Notes: a model not told the origin generated them from the sequence alone. 64,000 nucleotides of DNA from Altererythrobacter sp. BO-6 (GCF_011047315.1 NZ_CP049259.1:2337001-2401000), one strand, 5' to 3'. Shown: positions 24,060-35,670, numbered from the stretch's first letter. Program-made: numbers and translations.

Positions 24060-24664
24060 TGGAATACGAATCGGAGCCGATCCGCGGGCTGCCGGGCAAT
24101 CTGCCCGAAGGCGAGCGGATCCTGTGGCAGGGCGCGCCTGACTGGCGCGTGTTTGTCCGCAGCGCGCTCTATGGGCGATGGATCGCAGGCTACTTCGCGC
24201 TGTTAGCCTTGTGGTCCATCGCCAATGGCGGTTTCGGCGGGGCGCTGGCAAGCGTGATCGCGGGTTTCGTGACCTATGGCCTTCTGGCGCTGTTCGCGAA
24301 GCTGGTGGCAAAGACGACGGTCTATACCATCACCAACCGCCGCGTGGTGCTGCGCATCGGCGTGGCGCTGAACAAATGCATCAACCTGCCCTTGAAGCTG
24401 GTCGGCAGTGCCGACTTGCGCGTGTTGGGCGGCGATCATGGGGACATCGCGCTGTGCCCCACGACGCCGCATGGCCTGGGTTATCTGATGCTGTGGCCGC
24501 ATGCCCGCCCGTTCAAGTTCGGATTGCCGCAACCGATGCTTCGGGCGGTGCCCGATGCCGCGGGGGTGGCGCAAATCCTGGCCGATGCCTGCTCCGCCCT
24601 TGTACGGACCGAAGCTGGCGAACGCACACCGGCACGGGCCACGATGAAGGAAGCGACCGCATGA
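24056..24664 (+). CDS. puhB: Photosynthetic complex assembly protein PuhB
   Basis: Assembly factor for the reaction centre and LH1. The product is 202 residues: cytoplasmic N-terminus (LPEGERILWQGAPDW), two to three helices, then a bacterial PH-like domain beginning TVYTITNRRVVLRIG. The end GYLMLWPHARPFKFGLPQPMLR is family-typical. Four-base overlaps on both sides. Confidence 0.94.
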   Translation: MMEYESEPIRGLPGNLPEGERILWQGAPDWRVFVRSALYGRWIAGYFALLALWSIANGGFGGALASVIAGFVTYGLLALFAKLVAKTTVYTITNRRVVLRIGVALNKCINLPLKLVGSADLRVLGGDHGDIALCPTTPHGLGYLMLWPHARPFKFGLPQPMLRAVPDAAGVAQILADACSALVRTEAGERTPARATMKEATA

Positions 24665-25167
24665 ACCACGCCCATGCCCATAGCCATTCGCACGCCCACA
24701 GTCATGAAAACACAGTGCCGCGCCCGGCACTGGTCATGGCGGGGGCATTGGTTGGCCTTTCGCTCGTGCTGACCGGTGCGGTAAGCCAGGGCTTGCTCGA
24801 TCGCGAAGCGGTGCCCGGTGTGGAACGGGCAGCAGCGGCGGTCGCGCCGGCGAAGTCGCGTGACTTGCGGTTCGCAGACGGGGCCGATGGCACGGTGCGG
24901 ATCACCGACGCAGCCACAGGCGAACTGGTCAAGCTGGTTGAGCAGGAGACGCAGAGCGGCGGCTTTATCCGCGGTGTGCTGCGCGGGCTCGCGCGCGATC
25001 GCAAGATGCGCGGGGTCGGGGCCGAGCCACCTTTCACGCTGACTCTGTGGCAGGACGGATCGCTCTCGCTCAGTGACAGCGTCACCGGCCGCGAAGTCGA
25101 ACTGGGCGGGTTTGGCGGTGACAACCGCGCGGTGTTCGTTGCGCTGCTTGACGGGGAGGGCGCATGA
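24661..25167 (+). CDS. puhC: Photosynthetic complex assembly protein PuhC
   Basis: Membrane protein that helps LH1/reaction-centre organisation. The product is 168 residues. It has a His-rich N-terminus (MNHAHAHSHSHAHSHEN), then one membrane helix (ALVMAGALVGLSLVLTGAV) and a beta-rich periplasmic domain ending [10 protein letters not shown]. The start is set by the four-base overlap with puhB; longer frames lie within puhB. The His-rich leader could bind a metal, but this is only inferred. Confidence 0.92.
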   Translation: MNHAHAHSHSHAHSHENTVPRPALVMAGALVGLSLVLTGAVSQGLLDREAVPGVERAAAAVAPAKSRDLRFADGADGTVRITDAATGELVKLVEQETQSGGFIRGVLRGLARDRKMRGVGAEPPFTLTLWQDGSLSLSDSVTGREVELGGFGGDNRAVFVALLDGEGA

Positions 25168-25451
25168 TGGCGCGCAGCTTTGACATTCCCTGCCGGATCG
25201 CGGTCGAGCAAAGCGAAAACCACTTCCACGCGCATGTCGAACTTGCCGACGGCATCGAAATGGAACCGGGCGACAAGGTGCGCGTACATGGCGATCCCAT
25301 TTCCATTCCATTCGGCCGGCGCGAGGTGTTCCACCGCACCGCGACCGTTACCAGAGCCGGGCCGCTCGAGCGCGCGCTAACGCGCCTCGCGGCCTATTTC
25401 GACCTCAAGGAACTTTACGAAGTCAGCTTCAACCCAGGGAGGATCAAATGA
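25164..25451 (+). CDS. Conserved small protein of the puh operon
   Basis: A 95-residue soluble-looking protein between puhC and acsF, with four-base overlaps on both sides (start ATGATGG, stop inside the acsF ATG). It has a beta-rich middle ([20 protein letters not shown]) and ends [16 protein letters not shown]. Similar-sized unknown genes sit here in other phototrophic proteobacteria. The position next to acsF suggests a role in complex assembly or in the cyclase step; no catalytic motif is visible. Confidence 0.8.
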   Translation: MMARSFDIPCRIAVEQSENHFHAHVELADGIEMEPGDKVRVHGDPISIPFGRREVFHRTATVTRAGPLERALTRLAAYFDLKELYEVSFNPGRIK

Positions 25452-26536
25452 ACGCGCCTGCCAAAATCGACGCTGCCCGGCACAATGGCATGATGACCAG
25501 CGAAGAAGCGATGGCCCTCGCCACGCAGGACACCGTGCTGACGCCGCGCTTCTACACCACCGATTTCGATGCGCTGGATGCGATCGATGTTTCGCTGGTG
25601 CGCGAGGAATGGGACCAGTTGATGGCGGACATGGTGAGCGATCCCAACAAGACGCACTTTCGCCACAAGAACGATTTTGCCGGCATCATCGAAGGGCTGG
25701 AGCCGGAACTGCGGGCGGAGTTCACCGATTTCCTGGTCAGCTCGATGACGTCGGAGTTTTCCGGCTGCGTACTCTATGCAGAGATTGCCCGTCGCACCAA
25801 GAACCCGGACGTAAAGCTGCTGTTCAAGCTACTCGCGCGCGACGAAAGCCGCCATGCCGGCTTCATCAACGAAAGCCTAAAGGATGCCGGGATCGGGGTC
25901 GATCTGGGTTTTCTGACCAAGACCAAGAAGTATACCCATTTCAAGCCGAAGTTCATCTTCTACGCTGTCTATCTGTCGGAGAAGATCGGCTATTCGCGTT
26001 ATATTGCGATCTATCGGCATTTGGCTGCGAACCCGCAGAACAAGTTCCACCCGATCTTCGACTGGTTCGAGGAATGGTGCAACGACGAGTTCCGCCACGG
26101 CGAGGCCTTCGCGATGCTCATGCGGGCCGATCCCAAACTGCTGAAAGGCCACAACAAGCTGTGGATCCGCTTCTTCCTGCTTTCGGTCTACGCCACCATG
26201 TATGTGCGCGATCACAATCGGCCGGCCTTCCACAAGGCGCTGGGCGTCGATCCGACCGAATATGATTACCGGGTGTTTTCGATCTGCAATCAGATCTGTC
26301 GGCAGGTCTATCCGGTCGAGCTTGATATCGACAGCCCGAAATTCCGTGCTGCAATGGAGGCACTGCGTCAGGCAGCTCTGCGGATCGAGCAAGGCAAGGC
26401 GGAAGGCGGAATTGGCGGCTTTGCCAAGCGCGTGAGCGGAATGGCCGGTGCGGGGTTCAACTTTGCGCGGCTCTATTTCCATCGTGCCAAACCAAACACC
26501 CTGCCGCAATCGATCAGGCTGCAACCCGCGTGGTAA
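25448..26536 (+). CDS. acsF: Mg-protoporphyrin IX monomethyl ester oxidative cyclase
   Basis: Oxygen-dependent diiron enzyme that forms the fifth (isocyclic) ring. The product is 362 residues. Two diiron-site stretches are visible: [17 protein letters not shown] followed by [12 protein letters not shown], and [19 protein letters not shown]. Its presence means bacteriochlorophyll can be made under oxygen, in keeping with an aerobic lifestyle; the anaerobic bchE is not in this window. It overlaps puhE by seven bases. Confidence 0.97.
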   Translation: MNAPAKIDAARHNGMMTSEEAMALATQDTVLTPRFYTTDFDALDAIDVSLVREEWDQLMADMVSDPNKTHFRHKNDFAGIIEGLEPELRAEFTDFLVSSMTSEFSGCVLYAEIARRTKNPDVKLLFKLLARDESRHAGFINESLKDAGIGVDLGFLTKTKKYTHFKPKFIFYAVYLSEKIGYSRYIAIYRHLAANPQNKFHPIFDWFEEWCNDEFRHGEAFAMLMRADPKLLKGHNKLWIRFFLLSVYATMYVRDHNRPAFHKALGVDPTEYDYRVFSICNQICRQVYPVELDIDSPKFRAAMEALRQAALRIEQGKAEGGIGGFAKRVSGMAGAGFNFARLYFHRAKPNTLPQSIRLQPAW

Positions 26537-27348
26537 GCTGGCAGGGCCATATCCTGCCGGTACTTGTGACTGTGGCGATCTGGTTCCTGGCGACCGGGCT
26601 GATTGCCTGGCTCGACAACCGCCAACGCGAGACTTTCCCGCGCAGCCTGATGCTGGGTGCCGGGATCGGGCTGGCGGGGCTGGCGGCGATCCTCGCCGCG
26701 CTGCACTGGGTTTCGATCTGGGCGGTCTATCTCAGCTTCCTGGGCGCACTGATGGTATGGTCATGGCATGAGATCGCCTTCCTGACCGGTGCGGCTGCCG
26801 GCCCGCGGCGCGAGCCCTGCCCACCAGGCCTGCAAGGCTGGGCGCGCTTTTCGCACGCAAGCGCCACGGTTATTTATCATGAGATTGCGCTGGCGCTGAC
26901 CGCGCTGATGCTGATCTCGCTCAGCTGGATGGCGCCCAACCAGATCGGTGCGATGACCTTTGCGCTGCTCTATGTGCTGCGGCTGTCGGCCAAGCTCAAC
27001 ATCTTTGCCGGTGTGCCCAATTCGGCGACCGATATACTTCCGGCGCACCTTTCATACCTGAAGAGCTACTATGGTCCCAAGCGGCTGGGGGCCGGCCTAC
27101 TGATATCGATCGGCACCATCGCCGCATTTGCCGCCTGGCTCGGCACACTGGCAATGGCCGCGCCCGCGGGCAGCGCTGAGGCGGTAGGGGCCAGCCTGCT
27201 GTTCGCGCTCGCAGCGCTTGGCGCGCTTGAGCACATGTTTCTCGCCTTGCCGTTTCGTGACGGCGCCTTGTGGGGCTGGGCCCTACCAAAAACACGCGCT
27301 TCTGCAATTGCCGCAGCGCCCAAACTGATGTTGGAAGAGGAAAGTTAA
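26530..27348 (+). CDS. puhE: Photosynthetic complex assembly protein PuhE
   Basis: Membrane protein of 272 residues with about seven helices; in Rhodobacter loss of PuhE alters reaction-centre and bacteriochlorophyll levels. The GTG start at 26530 overlaps the end of acsF. Family signatures are [23 protein letters not shown] and [20 protein letters not shown]. hemA follows after three bases. Confidence 0.92.
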   Translation: MVSWQGHILPVLVTVAIWFLATGLIAWLDNRQRETFPRSLMLGAGIGLAGLAAILAALHWVSIWAVYLSFLGALMVWSWHEIAFLTGAAAGPRREPCPPGLQGWARFSHASATVIYHEIALALTALMLISLSWMAPNQIGAMTFALLYVLRLSAKLNIFAGVPNSATDILPAHLSYLKSYYGPKRLGAGLLISIGTIAAFAAWLGTLAMAAPAGSAEAVGASLLFALAALGALEHMFLALPFRDGALWGWALPKTRASAIAAAPKLMLEEES

Positions 27349-27351
27349 GCC

Positions 27352-28572
27352 ATGGATTTCGATGCCTTTTTCAAGGAGCAGCTTGATGAAATCCGGGAGG
27401 ACGGGCGCTACCGCGTGTTCACCGATATCAAGCGCCACCGTGGCTCATTCCCGCACGCCACGCGCTTCATTGAAGACGAGACACAGCAAGTCACCGTGTG
27501 GTGCTCCAACGATTATCTCGGCATGGGCCAGCACCCGGTGGTGCTGGAGGCCATGCATGAAGTGCTCGACGAATGCGGCGCCGGCGCTGGCGGCACGCGC
27601 AATATCTCTGGCACCAATCATCACCATGTCCTGCTGGAGCGCGAACTTGCCGATCTGCATGGCAAGGAATCCGCACTGCTGTTCACCTCGGGCTATGTCT
27701 CGAACTGGGCGGGGCTCGGCACGCTGGCGTCGAAGATTCCGGGCTGCGTCGTGTTCTCGGACGCACTCAACCACGCCTCTATGATCGAGGGCATTCGGCA
27801 CAGTCGGGCCGAATACAAGATCTGGAGGCATAACGATCCCGAAGATCTCGATCGGCATTTGTCAGCTTTCGGGCCGGACGTGCCCAAGCTGGTTGCCTTT
27901 GAAAGCGTCTATTCGATGGACGGCGACATTGCCCCGATCGCGGAGATCCTCGACGTATGCGAGGCGCATGGCGCGATGAGCTATATCGACGAGGTGCATG
28001 CGGTTGGTCTCTATGGCCCGCGGGGCGGCGGCGTTGCCGAACGCGAAGGGCTGATGGACCGGATTACCGTGATCGAGGGCACACTGGGCAAGGCCTTCGG
28101 CGTGATGGGCGGCTATATCGCTGCTTCGACCGATCTCGTCGATTTCGTGCGCAGCTTCGCCAGCGGCTTCATCTTCTCGACGGCGCTGCCACCGGCAGTC
28201 GCGGCGGGCGCGGCGGCCAGCATCCGGCACCTGAAGGAGAGCGAGGTCGAACGCGAGATGCAACGCGACCGCGTGGCGACCGTGCGTCGCCAGCTCGACA
28301 TGCTGGGCATCCCGCACCTGCCCAATCCCAGCCATATCATCCCGGTGATGGTGGGCGATGCCAAGAAGTGCAAGATGATCAGCGACTGGCTGATGGACAA
28401 CCACGGCATCTATGTGCAGCCGATCAACTATCCCACGGTGCCGGTTGGCACCGAACGTTTGCGGCTAACCCCGTCGCCGGTCCATTCGGACGGGGATATC
28501 GACCGTCTGATCAAAGCGCTGAGCGACATCTGGTCGCAATGTGAACTGGCGCGCGGATCGATGGCCGCCTGA
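27352..28572 (+). CDS. hemA: 5-aminolevulinate synthase
   Basis: PLP enzyme that condenses glycine and succinyl-CoA to 5-aminolevulinate, the first tetrapyrrole precursor. The product is 406 residues. Motifs include [47 protein letters not shown] and the PLP lysine in [14 protein letters not shown]. As the last gene of the bch-puh operon it ties precursor supply to pigment synthesis. A terminator-like stem lies 24 bases downstream. Confidence 0.98.
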   Translation: MDFDAFFKEQLDEIREDGRYRVFTDIKRHRGSFPHATRFIEDETQQVTVWCSNDYLGMGQHPVVLEAMHEVLDECGAGAGGTRNISGTNHHHVLLERELADLHGKESALLFTSGYVSNWAGLGTLASKIPGCVVFSDALNHASMIEGIRHSRAEYKIWRHNDPEDLDRHLSAFGPDVPKLVAFESVYSMDGDIAPIAEILDVCEAHGAMSYIDEVHAVGLYGPRGGGVAEREGLMDRITVIEGTLGKAFGVMGGYIAASTDLVDFVRSFASGFIFSTALPPAVAAGAAASIRHLKESEVEREMQRDRVATVRRQLDMLGIPHLPNPSHIIPVMVGDAKKCKMISDWLMDNHGIYVQPINYPTVPVGTERLRLTPSPVHSDGDIDRLIKALSDIWSQCELARGSMAA

Positions 28573-28583
28573 TCCTGAAGTGC

Positions 28584-28618
28584 CAAAAAAGAAAAGGCGC
28601 GCCCGCGAGGACGCGCCC
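28584..28618 (-). terminator. Rho-independent terminator of cycA
   Basis: Read on the minus strand, the stem GGCGCG/CGCGCC with a 10-base loop is followed by TTTTCTTTTTT, a good intrinsic terminator for the cytochrome gene. It also lies between converging hemA and cycA, so it may insulate both. Confidence 0.8.
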
Positions 28619-28641
28619 ATTCTGGTTTGTCACGCGCTTGC

Positions 28642-29145
28642 TTATTTGGTTTGCAGATAAGCAATCACGTTCGCGCGGTCCTGGCCGTTCTTCAGGCCAG
28701 CAAAGGCCATACGGGTGCCAGGGATCACGCGCTGCGGGTTTTCCAGATACTGGAACATTTTTTCTGGCGTCCAGGTGATGCCGCTGTTCTTGTTGGCGTC
28801 GGTATAGTTGAAGCCTTCGACAGTGCCAGCTGCGCGGCCGATGATACCTGCCAGCGACGGACCAACGCGGTTCACGCCCGGCTCGACGACGTGGCATGAA
28901 GCGCACTGCATGAACACCTTCTCGCCAGCGGCAGCGTCACCGGTGAAATCAGCCAGTGTAGTACCGTCAACGGTTGCAACATCGTCGGCAGCGGGGGCTG
29001 CCGGTGCTGCTTCTTCGGTTGCCGGAGCAGCCTCTGCTGCCGGCTCGGTTGTTTCGGTTGCTGCAGGCTCGCTCTCACCACCGCCGCAGGCTGCGACCAG
29101 TAGGGATGCGGCGACTACGCCGAGACCATAATTTGTCTTCCGCAC
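28642..29145 (-). CDS. cycA: Membrane-anchored class I cytochrome c
   Basis: Single-haem electron carrier, 167 residues from GTG 29145 (GGGAG nine bases upstream). The N-terminus is a lipoprotein signal with lipobox LVAAC followed by a long Ala/Pro/Glu/Thr linker (about residues 23-62), then a cytochrome c domain: haem motif CASCH, GPSLAGIIGRAAG, and the Met ligand in PGTRMAFAGL. It is probably a tethered donor to PufC or to the oxidase. The position beside hemA matches cycA in related photosynthesis clusters, although classic cycA is soluble. Confidence 0.9.
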   Translation of the reverse strand: MRKTNYGLGVVAASLLVAACGGGESEPAATETTEPAAEAAPATEEAAPAAPAADDVATVDGTTLADFTGDAAAGEKVFMQCASCHVVEPGVNRVGPSLAGIIGRAAGTVEGFNYTDANKNSGITWTPEKMFQYLENPQRVIPGTRMAFAGLKNGQDRANVIAYLQTK

Positions 29146-29199
29146 GATACTCCCTTTCCTTCTATCTCTGTCAGGGCAGTTCCGCCCTAAACCGCCCAA

Positions 29200-29674
29200 C
29201 GCGCAAGGTCTACAATTGTGCCATGCCTGCGCAAAATAGTTTTTGCTGGCTGGGTGGCGATTTCGAAGTGGGGATGGTGGGCGACGCAGTTCTGCGCGAA
29301 CGCGTCTCAGTCGTTCATTTTCGCGTTTTAACGGGAATCTAACGGGAATTTTGCCTGTTTTTACCGGTTCTCTGGCAATCTACCGGGCCCAACCCCGCGC
29401 AGTTCTGCGGTTTTACAGGCCCAATTCCCGTGTCTCGCTTAACGGGAATGACGCGGTAGCTTTCGCGAACCCTAGAAGCGTTTGAGCCAGCGTGACTGGA
29501 ACCGCACTCAGGCCAGCGGTCCCGAAGCCGACAAATTCATCTTTCAATTGCCAACCACGACTGAGCAGCCAGCTTTGCTTTCTATGAGAACGGCCTCTTC
29601 AAAACCGCGAGATATCTGAAGTCGCATAAGACTGCAGCCTGTCACTTTCGTACGATTAGCATGCATATCAGAAC
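29200..29674. other. Intergenic region with short repeats
   Basis: No gene is supported between cycA and the LysR gene. The left half holds AACGGGAAT copies (29330, 29341, 29441) and one inverted copy (around 29424), plus two copies of CGCAGTTCTGCG (29286, 29399). The right half (29470-29674) shows nothing recognisable. Confidence 0.5.
29330..29449. repeat. AACGGGAAT short repeat cluster
   Basis: Three direct copies of AACGGGAAT at 29330-29338, 29341-29349 and 29441-29449, and an inverted ATTCCCGT at 29424-29431. Spacing is irregular, so it is not a CRISPR array. Possible protein binding sites or the remains of a mobile repeat. Confidence 0.5.
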
Positions 29675-30574
29675 CTAATCGACTGGACTGAGTTGCTCTC
29701 TGCCATCCAGCACTGACTGCAGCAGCCATTCCTTTCCGGCCTTCACCTTGGCAAGGTTTTGCGTGTCGCGATGAGTGACAATCCAGAAGGTGCGCTCGAT
29801 CGCCATTTCCGGGCAAACAGCTTCGAGGCCAAGCGACTTCTCGGCGATGAAGCACGGCAGGACCCCTATGCCTGCACCCTCTTCAACCAGACGAACCTGT
29901 GCATTTATGCTCGAAGAACGGATCTGCGCCTTCAGACCGGCCTCGAAATCGTCGAGGTAATTCAATTCAGGTGCGTAGAGCAGATCGGGGACATAGCTGA
30001 TCAAAGTGTGGCCATGCTGCAGGTCGGCCGGCGCTCGTGGCCTCTGGTATTTTGCGAGGTAGGATTTGCTCGCATACAACTTCAGGCGATAATCTGACAG
30101 CTTGCGGCAGAGGACCGGGCCGGCTTTCGGGCGGGAGAGCATTACCGAGATATCCGCTTCGCGGCGAGACGGGCTCAGAAAACCGCTATTGGCCACCAGT
30201 TCGATAGTCAGCGCCGGATGGGCACCGGCAAATTTCCCGAGATAGGACGTGAGGAATTGGCTCCCGAAGCCTTCTGAAACGCTAATTCGCAAAGTGCCGC
30301 TCAAACCAGAGTGGGACACTGCGGTATCGTCGATGAGCCTTGCGAGTTCCGCCATCCCCTCTGCCTTGGTCAGCAACAATTCCCCGGCCTCGGTCAGTAC
30401 CTGCCCCTCTCGCGTGCGTTCAAACAAAGTAACTTCAAGCCGTTGCTCGAGGCGTTTGAGACGCCGGCCCAGGGTTGTCGGATCGAGTTTCATTGTTTGC
30501 GCTGCACGGCCGATCTGCCCCGCATGAGCGACTGCAAGGAATACTCTGACATCGTTCCAGTTAAGATCATGCAT
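29675..30574 (-). CDS. LysR-family transcriptional regulator
   Basis: Regulator of 299 residues, divergent from mmsA. The N-terminal winged helix-turn-helix (NWNDVRVFLAVAHAGQIGRA, then LGRRLKRLEQRLEVTLFERT) is followed by a substrate-binding domain with LRISVSEGFGSQ near residue 95. It likely controls the mmsA operon next to it, as LysR genes often act on the divergent neighbour. The effector is unknown; a branched-acid intermediate would be a reasonable guess. Confidence 0.9.
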   Translation of the reverse strand: MHDLNWNDVRVFLAVAHAGQIGRAAQTMKLDPTTLGRRLKRLEQRLEVTLFERTREGQVLTEAGELLLTKAEGMAELARLIDDTAVSHSGLSGTLRISVSEGFGSQFLTSYLGKFAGAHPALTIELVANSGFLSPSRREADISVMLSRPKAGPVLCRKLSDYRLKLYASKSYLAKYQRPRAPADLQHGHTLISYVPDLLYAPELNYLDDFEAGLKAQIRSSSINAQVRLVEEGAGIGVLPCFIAEKSLGLEAVCPEMAIERTFWIVTHRDTQNLAKVKAGKEWLLQSVLDGREQLSPVD

Positions 30575-30578
30575 AATT

Positions 30579-30630
30579 GCAGCTCATAGCTGCATTCTTC
30601 TCTCTTGTCTGCATTTGTGCTTCTCTGCAT
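30579..30630. promoter_or_regulatory. LysR-mmsA intergenic operator region
   Basis: The dyad GCAGCT-CAT-AGCTGC (30579-30593) lies just upstream of the LysR start. CTGCAT recurs at 30590, 30609 and 30625. This divergent 92-base gap is the natural site for LysR binding and for both promoters. Confidence 0.45.
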
Positions 30631-30666
30631 CAAACTGCCAGATTGCAATCATTCAAGGACATTCCG

Positions 30667-32163
<1,497 letters not shown>

Positions 32164-32169
32164 GAAATC

Positions 32170-32877
32170 ATGCAAAAGCTTTACCCCGATGCCGCCGCCG
32201 CGCTTGACGGCCTGCTGCGCGACGACATGCTGATTGCCAGCGGCGGTTTTGGCCTGTGCGGCATCCCTGAGCGGCTGCTGGTTGCGATCCGCGACAGCGG
32301 GGTGAAGGGCCTGACCTTCGCCAGCAACAATGCTGGGATCGACAACGAGGGGATCGGCATGTTGCTGCGCACGCGGCAGGTGAAGAAGATGATCTCCTCC
32401 TATGTCGGCGAGAACAAGGAATTCGAGCGGCAATTCCTGTCGGGCGAGCTGGAGGTCGAGTTCTGCCCGCAAGGCACGCTCGCCGAACGCATGCGTGCTG
32501 GCGGCGCGGGCATTCCCGGCTTCTACACCAAGACCGGTGTCGGCACCCAGGTCGCCGAAGGCAAGGAAGTGAAGCAGTTCAACGGCGAGGATTATATCCT
32601 CGAGCACGGCATCTTCGCCGATTTGTCGATCGTGAAGGCGTGGAAGGCGGACGAAACCGGCAATGTCGTGTTCCGCAAGACAGCGCGTAATTTCAACGTG
32701 CCGGCTGCCACTTGCGGCAAGGTCTGTGTGGTCGAGGTGGAGGAAGTGGTGCCCGCCGGATCGCTCGATCCCGACTGTATTCACCTGCCCGGCGTTTATG
32801 TGAACCGGATGATCGTGGGTGCGCCGTACGACAAGAAGATCGAGTTCAGAACGGTCCGTGAAAGGGAGATCGCATAA
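32170..32877 (+). CDS. scoA: 3-oxoacid CoA-transferase subunit A
   Basis: Alpha subunit of a succinyl-CoA:3-oxoacid-type CoA-transferase, 235 residues. [18 protein letters not shown] and the [12 protein letters not shown] motif are typical. With subunit B it moves CoA between acids and is active as a heterotetramer. One-base overlap with the next gene (TAATG) supports co-translation. Confidence 0.92.
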   Translation: MQKLYPDAAAALDGLLRDDMLIASGGFGLCGIPERLLVAIRDSGVKGLTFASNNAGIDNEGIGMLLRTRQVKKMISSYVGENKEFERQFLSGELEVEFCPQGTLAERMRAGGAGIPGFYTKTGVGTQVAEGKEVKQFNGEDYILEHGIFADLSIVKAWKADETGNVVFRKTARNFNVPAATCGKVCVVEVEEVVPAGSLDPDCIHLPGVYVNRMIVGAPYDKKIEFRTVREREIA

Positions 32878-33512
32878 TGCCCTGGGATCGCAACCAGATG
32901 GCCGCGCGCGCGGCGCAGGAACTGCAGGACGGCTATTACGTCAACCTGGGCATCGGCATTCCCACGCTGGTCGCCAACCATATCCCGGCCGGCATGCAGG
33001 TGACGCTGCAGAGCGAGAACGGCATGCTGGGGATCGGGCCATTCCCCTATGACGACGAGGTTGATCCCGACCTGATCAATGCTGGCAAGCAAACCATCAG
33101 CGAGCTGCCGCACAGCGCCTATTTCGACAGCGCGCAAAGCTTTGCGATGATCCGCGGCGGGCATATCGACCTGACCGTGCTGGGCGCGATGGAAGTGGCC
33201 GAGAACGGCGACATCGCCAACTGGATGATCCCGGGCAAGATGATCAAGGGAATGGGCGGTGCGATGGACCTCGTCGCGGGAGTCAAGAAGATCATCGTGG
33301 TGATGGACCACAACGCCAAGGACGGCAGCCCCAAGTTCATCCCCGAATGCACCCTGCCGCTGACGGGGAAGAACGTGGTCGACATGATCGTGACTGACCT
33401 CGGCGTGTTCCACCGCCCCGACCATTCCAGCCCGTTCCGCCTGATCGAACTGGCACCCGGCGTAACCGCCGAGGAAATCGCCGCCAAGACGACGGCGCAC
33501 TTTACGCCATGA
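32877..33512 (+). CDS. scoB: 3-oxoacid CoA-transferase subunit B
   Basis: Beta subunit, 211 residues, carrying the catalytic Glu in [12 protein letters not shown], where the glutamyl-CoA intermediate forms. [15 protein letters not shown] and [18 protein letters not shown] are family signatures. It overlaps the acyl-CoA dehydrogenase start by four bases. Confidence 0.93.
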   Translation: MPWDRNQMAARAAQELQDGYYVNLGIGIPTLVANHIPAGMQVTLQSENGMLGIGPFPYDDEVDPDLINAGKQTISELPHSAYFDSAQSFAMIRGGHIDLTVLGAMEVAENGDIANWMIPGKMIKGMGGAMDLVAGVKKIIVVMDHNAKDGSPKFIPECTLPLTGKNVVDMIVTDLGVFHRPDHSSPFRLIELAPGVTAEEIAAKTTAHFTP

Positions 33513-34657
33513 CTGACCAGTTCCAGCTTACCGACGATCAGCTCGCCATCCAGGAGATGGCGCAGCGCTTCACCGCCGACAACATCACGCCTTATGCTGC
33601 TGAATGGGACGAGAAGCACCATTTCCCGCGCGACGTGATCAGGCAGACCGCCGAGCTCGGTTTTGGCGCGATCTACGTGTCCGAGGAATCGGGCGGGATC
33701 GGCCTGGGCCGGCTCGAAGCCGCGCTGATCATGGAAGCGATGGCCTATGGCTGCCCCGCCACCAGCGCCTTCATCTCGATCCACAACATGGCCGCGTGGA
33801 TGATCGACTGCTTCGGCGGGGCAGAGGTGAAGGCGAAGTACCTGCCCGATCTCATCACCATGGATAAGATCGCCAGCTATTGCCTGACTGAACCCGGTTC
33901 CGGTTCGGACGCGGCCGCACTCAAAACAACGGCCCGGCTGGATGGCGACCATTACGTGCTCAATGGCACCAAGCAGTTCATCTCCGGCGGCGGCGTGAAT
34001 GACGTCTATGTCACCATGGTGCGCACCGGCGATCACAAGTCCAAGGGCATAACCTGCCTTGTCGTGGACAAGGACACGCCAGGGGTCAGCTTCGGCGCGC
34101 CCGAGAAGAAGCTCGGCTGGAACGCCAGCCCCACAGCGCAGGTGATCTTCGAGGATGCGCGGGTACCGGTGGAGAACCGCGTCGGCGCCGAGGGGGAAGG
34201 TTTCCGCTTCGCCATGGCCGGGCTCGACGGCGGTCGCCTCAACATCGGGGCCTGTTCACTGGGCGGGGCGCAGCGTTGCCTCGACGAAGCGATCAAATAC
34301 ACCAAGGAACGCCAGCAGTTCGGCCAGCCGATCGCCGATTTCCAGAACACCCAGTTCATGCTGGCCGATATGGCGACCGAGCTTGAGGCGGCGCGCGCGC
34401 TGCTTTACCTCGCGGCGTGCAAGGTCACGGCCAACGCGCCGGACAAGTCGCGCTTTTCCGCCATGGCCAAGCGCCTTGCGACTGACAGCGGATCGAACGT
34501 GGTCAACAACGCGCTGCAGCTGTTCGGCGGCTATGGCTATCTCAGGGATTACCCGATCGAACGCTTCTGGCGCGATTTGCGCGTGCATTCGATCCTCGAA
34601 GGCACCAATCAGGTGATGCGGATGATCGTGGGACGGGACCTGTTGCGGCAGGGTTGA
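33509..34657 (+). CDS. Acyl-CoA dehydrogenase (isobutyryl-CoA type)
   Basis: FAD enzyme of 382 residues that introduces the alpha-beta double bond in short branched acyl-CoA. Motifs: [30 protein letters not shown], and the catalytic Glu in [17 protein letters not shown]. Placement between mmsA and mmsB makes isobutyryl-CoA (valine route) the likely substrate. Electrons would go to the EtfAB encoded just downstream. Confidence 0.92.
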   Translation: MTDQFQLTDDQLAIQEMAQRFTADNITPYAAEWDEKHHFPRDVIRQTAELGFGAIYVSEESGGIGLGRLEAALIMEAMAYGCPATSAFISIHNMAAWMIDCFGGAEVKAKYLPDLITMDKIASYCLTEPGSGSDAAALKTTARLDGDHYVLNGTKQFISGGGVNDVYVTMVRTGDHKSKGITCLVVDKDTPGVSFGAPEKKLGWNASPTAQVIFEDARVPVENRVGAEGEGFRFAMAGLDGGRLNIGACSLGGAQRCLDEAIKYTKERQQFGQPIADFQNTQFMLADMATELEAARALLYLAACKVTANAPDKSRFSAMAKRLATDSGSNVVNNALQLFGGYGYLRDYPIERFWRDLRVHSILEGTNQVMRMIVGRDLLRQG

Positions 34658-34679
34658 GGGTAATGAAAAAGGATCATTC

Positions 34680-35546
34680 ATGAAGATCGCCTTTATCGGC
34701 CTCGGCAATATGGGCGGCGGGATGGCCGCGAACCTGGTGAAGGTGGGGCACACGGTGCGCGCGTTCGATCTGTCCGAGGATGCGCTGGCGCGCGCCAGGG
34801 AAGCCGGGTGCGAGACTTTCTCCAACATCCGCGATGCGGTGCGAGACGTGGAAGCGGTCGTCACCATGCTTCCCAACGGCGCCATCGTGAAGAGCGTCTA
34901 CACCAATGACGTGATCGGCCACACACCGCATGCCGCAACCCTGATCGATTGTTCGACCATTGACGTCGCGACCGCGCGCGAAGTGGCCGATGCCGCGCAC
35001 GCAGAGGGCTACAAGATGGTCGATGCGCCGGTTTCGGGCGGGATTGCCGCAGCCAATGCCGGCACGCTGACCTTTATGGTTGGCGGCGAAATCCACGCCT
35101 TTGAGGCGGCGGAGCCGATCCTGCAGGCGATGGGCAAGGCGGTGATCCACGCAGGGGGCATCGGTAACGGGCAGGCCGCCAAGATCTGCAACAACATGCT
35201 GCTGGCGATCCACATGATCGGCACCTGCGAGGCGTTCCAGATGGCGCAGAAGCTGGGGCTCAATGCGCAGACATTCTATGACATTTCCTCGGTCAGCTCG
35301 GGCCAGAACTGGTCGATGACCAGCTATTGCCCCGTGCCCGGGGTCGGGCCGACCACGCCGGCCGACAACGGCTACCAAGGCGGCTTTGCCACTGCGCTGA
35401 TGCTGAAGGACCTCAAGCTGGCGATGGAAGCGGCCCAGGCATCGGGCGCTTCGACCCCGCTCGGGCGCCATGCGGAAGAGCTTTACGACGCCTTCGCCAA
35501 GGAAAACGGCGCGCTGGATTTCTCCGCGATCATCAAGACGCTGTGA
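34680..35546 (+). CDS. mmsB: 3-hydroxyisobutyrate dehydrogenase
   Basis: NAD enzyme that oxidises 3-hydroxyisobutyrate to methylmalonate semialdehyde, the substrate of MmsA. The product is 288 residues. The dinucleotide motif is IAFIGLGNMGGGMAANL, the substrate loop VDAPVSGGIAAANAGTLTFM and the catalytic Lys GNGQAAKICNNMLLA. Enoyl-CoA hydratase and hydroxyisobutyryl-CoA hydrolase, the other valine steps, are not in this cluster. Confidence 0.95.
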   Translation: MKIAFIGLGNMGGGMAANLVKVGHTVRAFDLSEDALARAREAGCETFSNIRDAVRDVEAVVTMLPNGAIVKSVYTNDVIGHTPHAATLIDCSTIDVATAREVADAAHAEGYKMVDAPVSGGIAAANAGTLTFMVGGEIHAFEAAEPILQAMGKAVIHAGGIGNGQAAKICNNMLLAIHMIGTCEAFQMAQKLGLNAQTFYDISSVSSGQNWSMTSYCPVPGVGPTTPADNGYQGGFATALMLKDLKLAMEAAQASGASTPLGRHAEELYDAFAKENGALDFSAIIKTL

Positions 35547-35650
35547 CAGGCCAACGCATCTTTTGGGCCAAAGAGCTTTCCGCAAGAACCGCAACGTGAG
35601 GGCGATTTTCCCTGTTGCATAAGTCAGCGAGTCACGTAAAAGGTAAAGCA

Positions 35651-35668
35651 GTTTACTATAGGGTGTCA
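35651..35668 (+). promoter_or_regulatory. Putative etfB promoter element
   Basis: GTTTACTATAG followed by GGTGTCA ends two bases before the etfB ATG. TACTAT could be a -10 box, which would make the message nearly leaderless. The 13-mer CTATAGGGTGTCA recurs upstream of the TonB receptor gene (minus strand, 41645-41657). Confidence 0.35.
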
Positions 35669-35670
35669 GC

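Noticed and set aside
29330..29449. CRISPR array
   Set aside because: Repeat unit is nine bases with irregular gaps and one inverted copy; no cas genes nearby.
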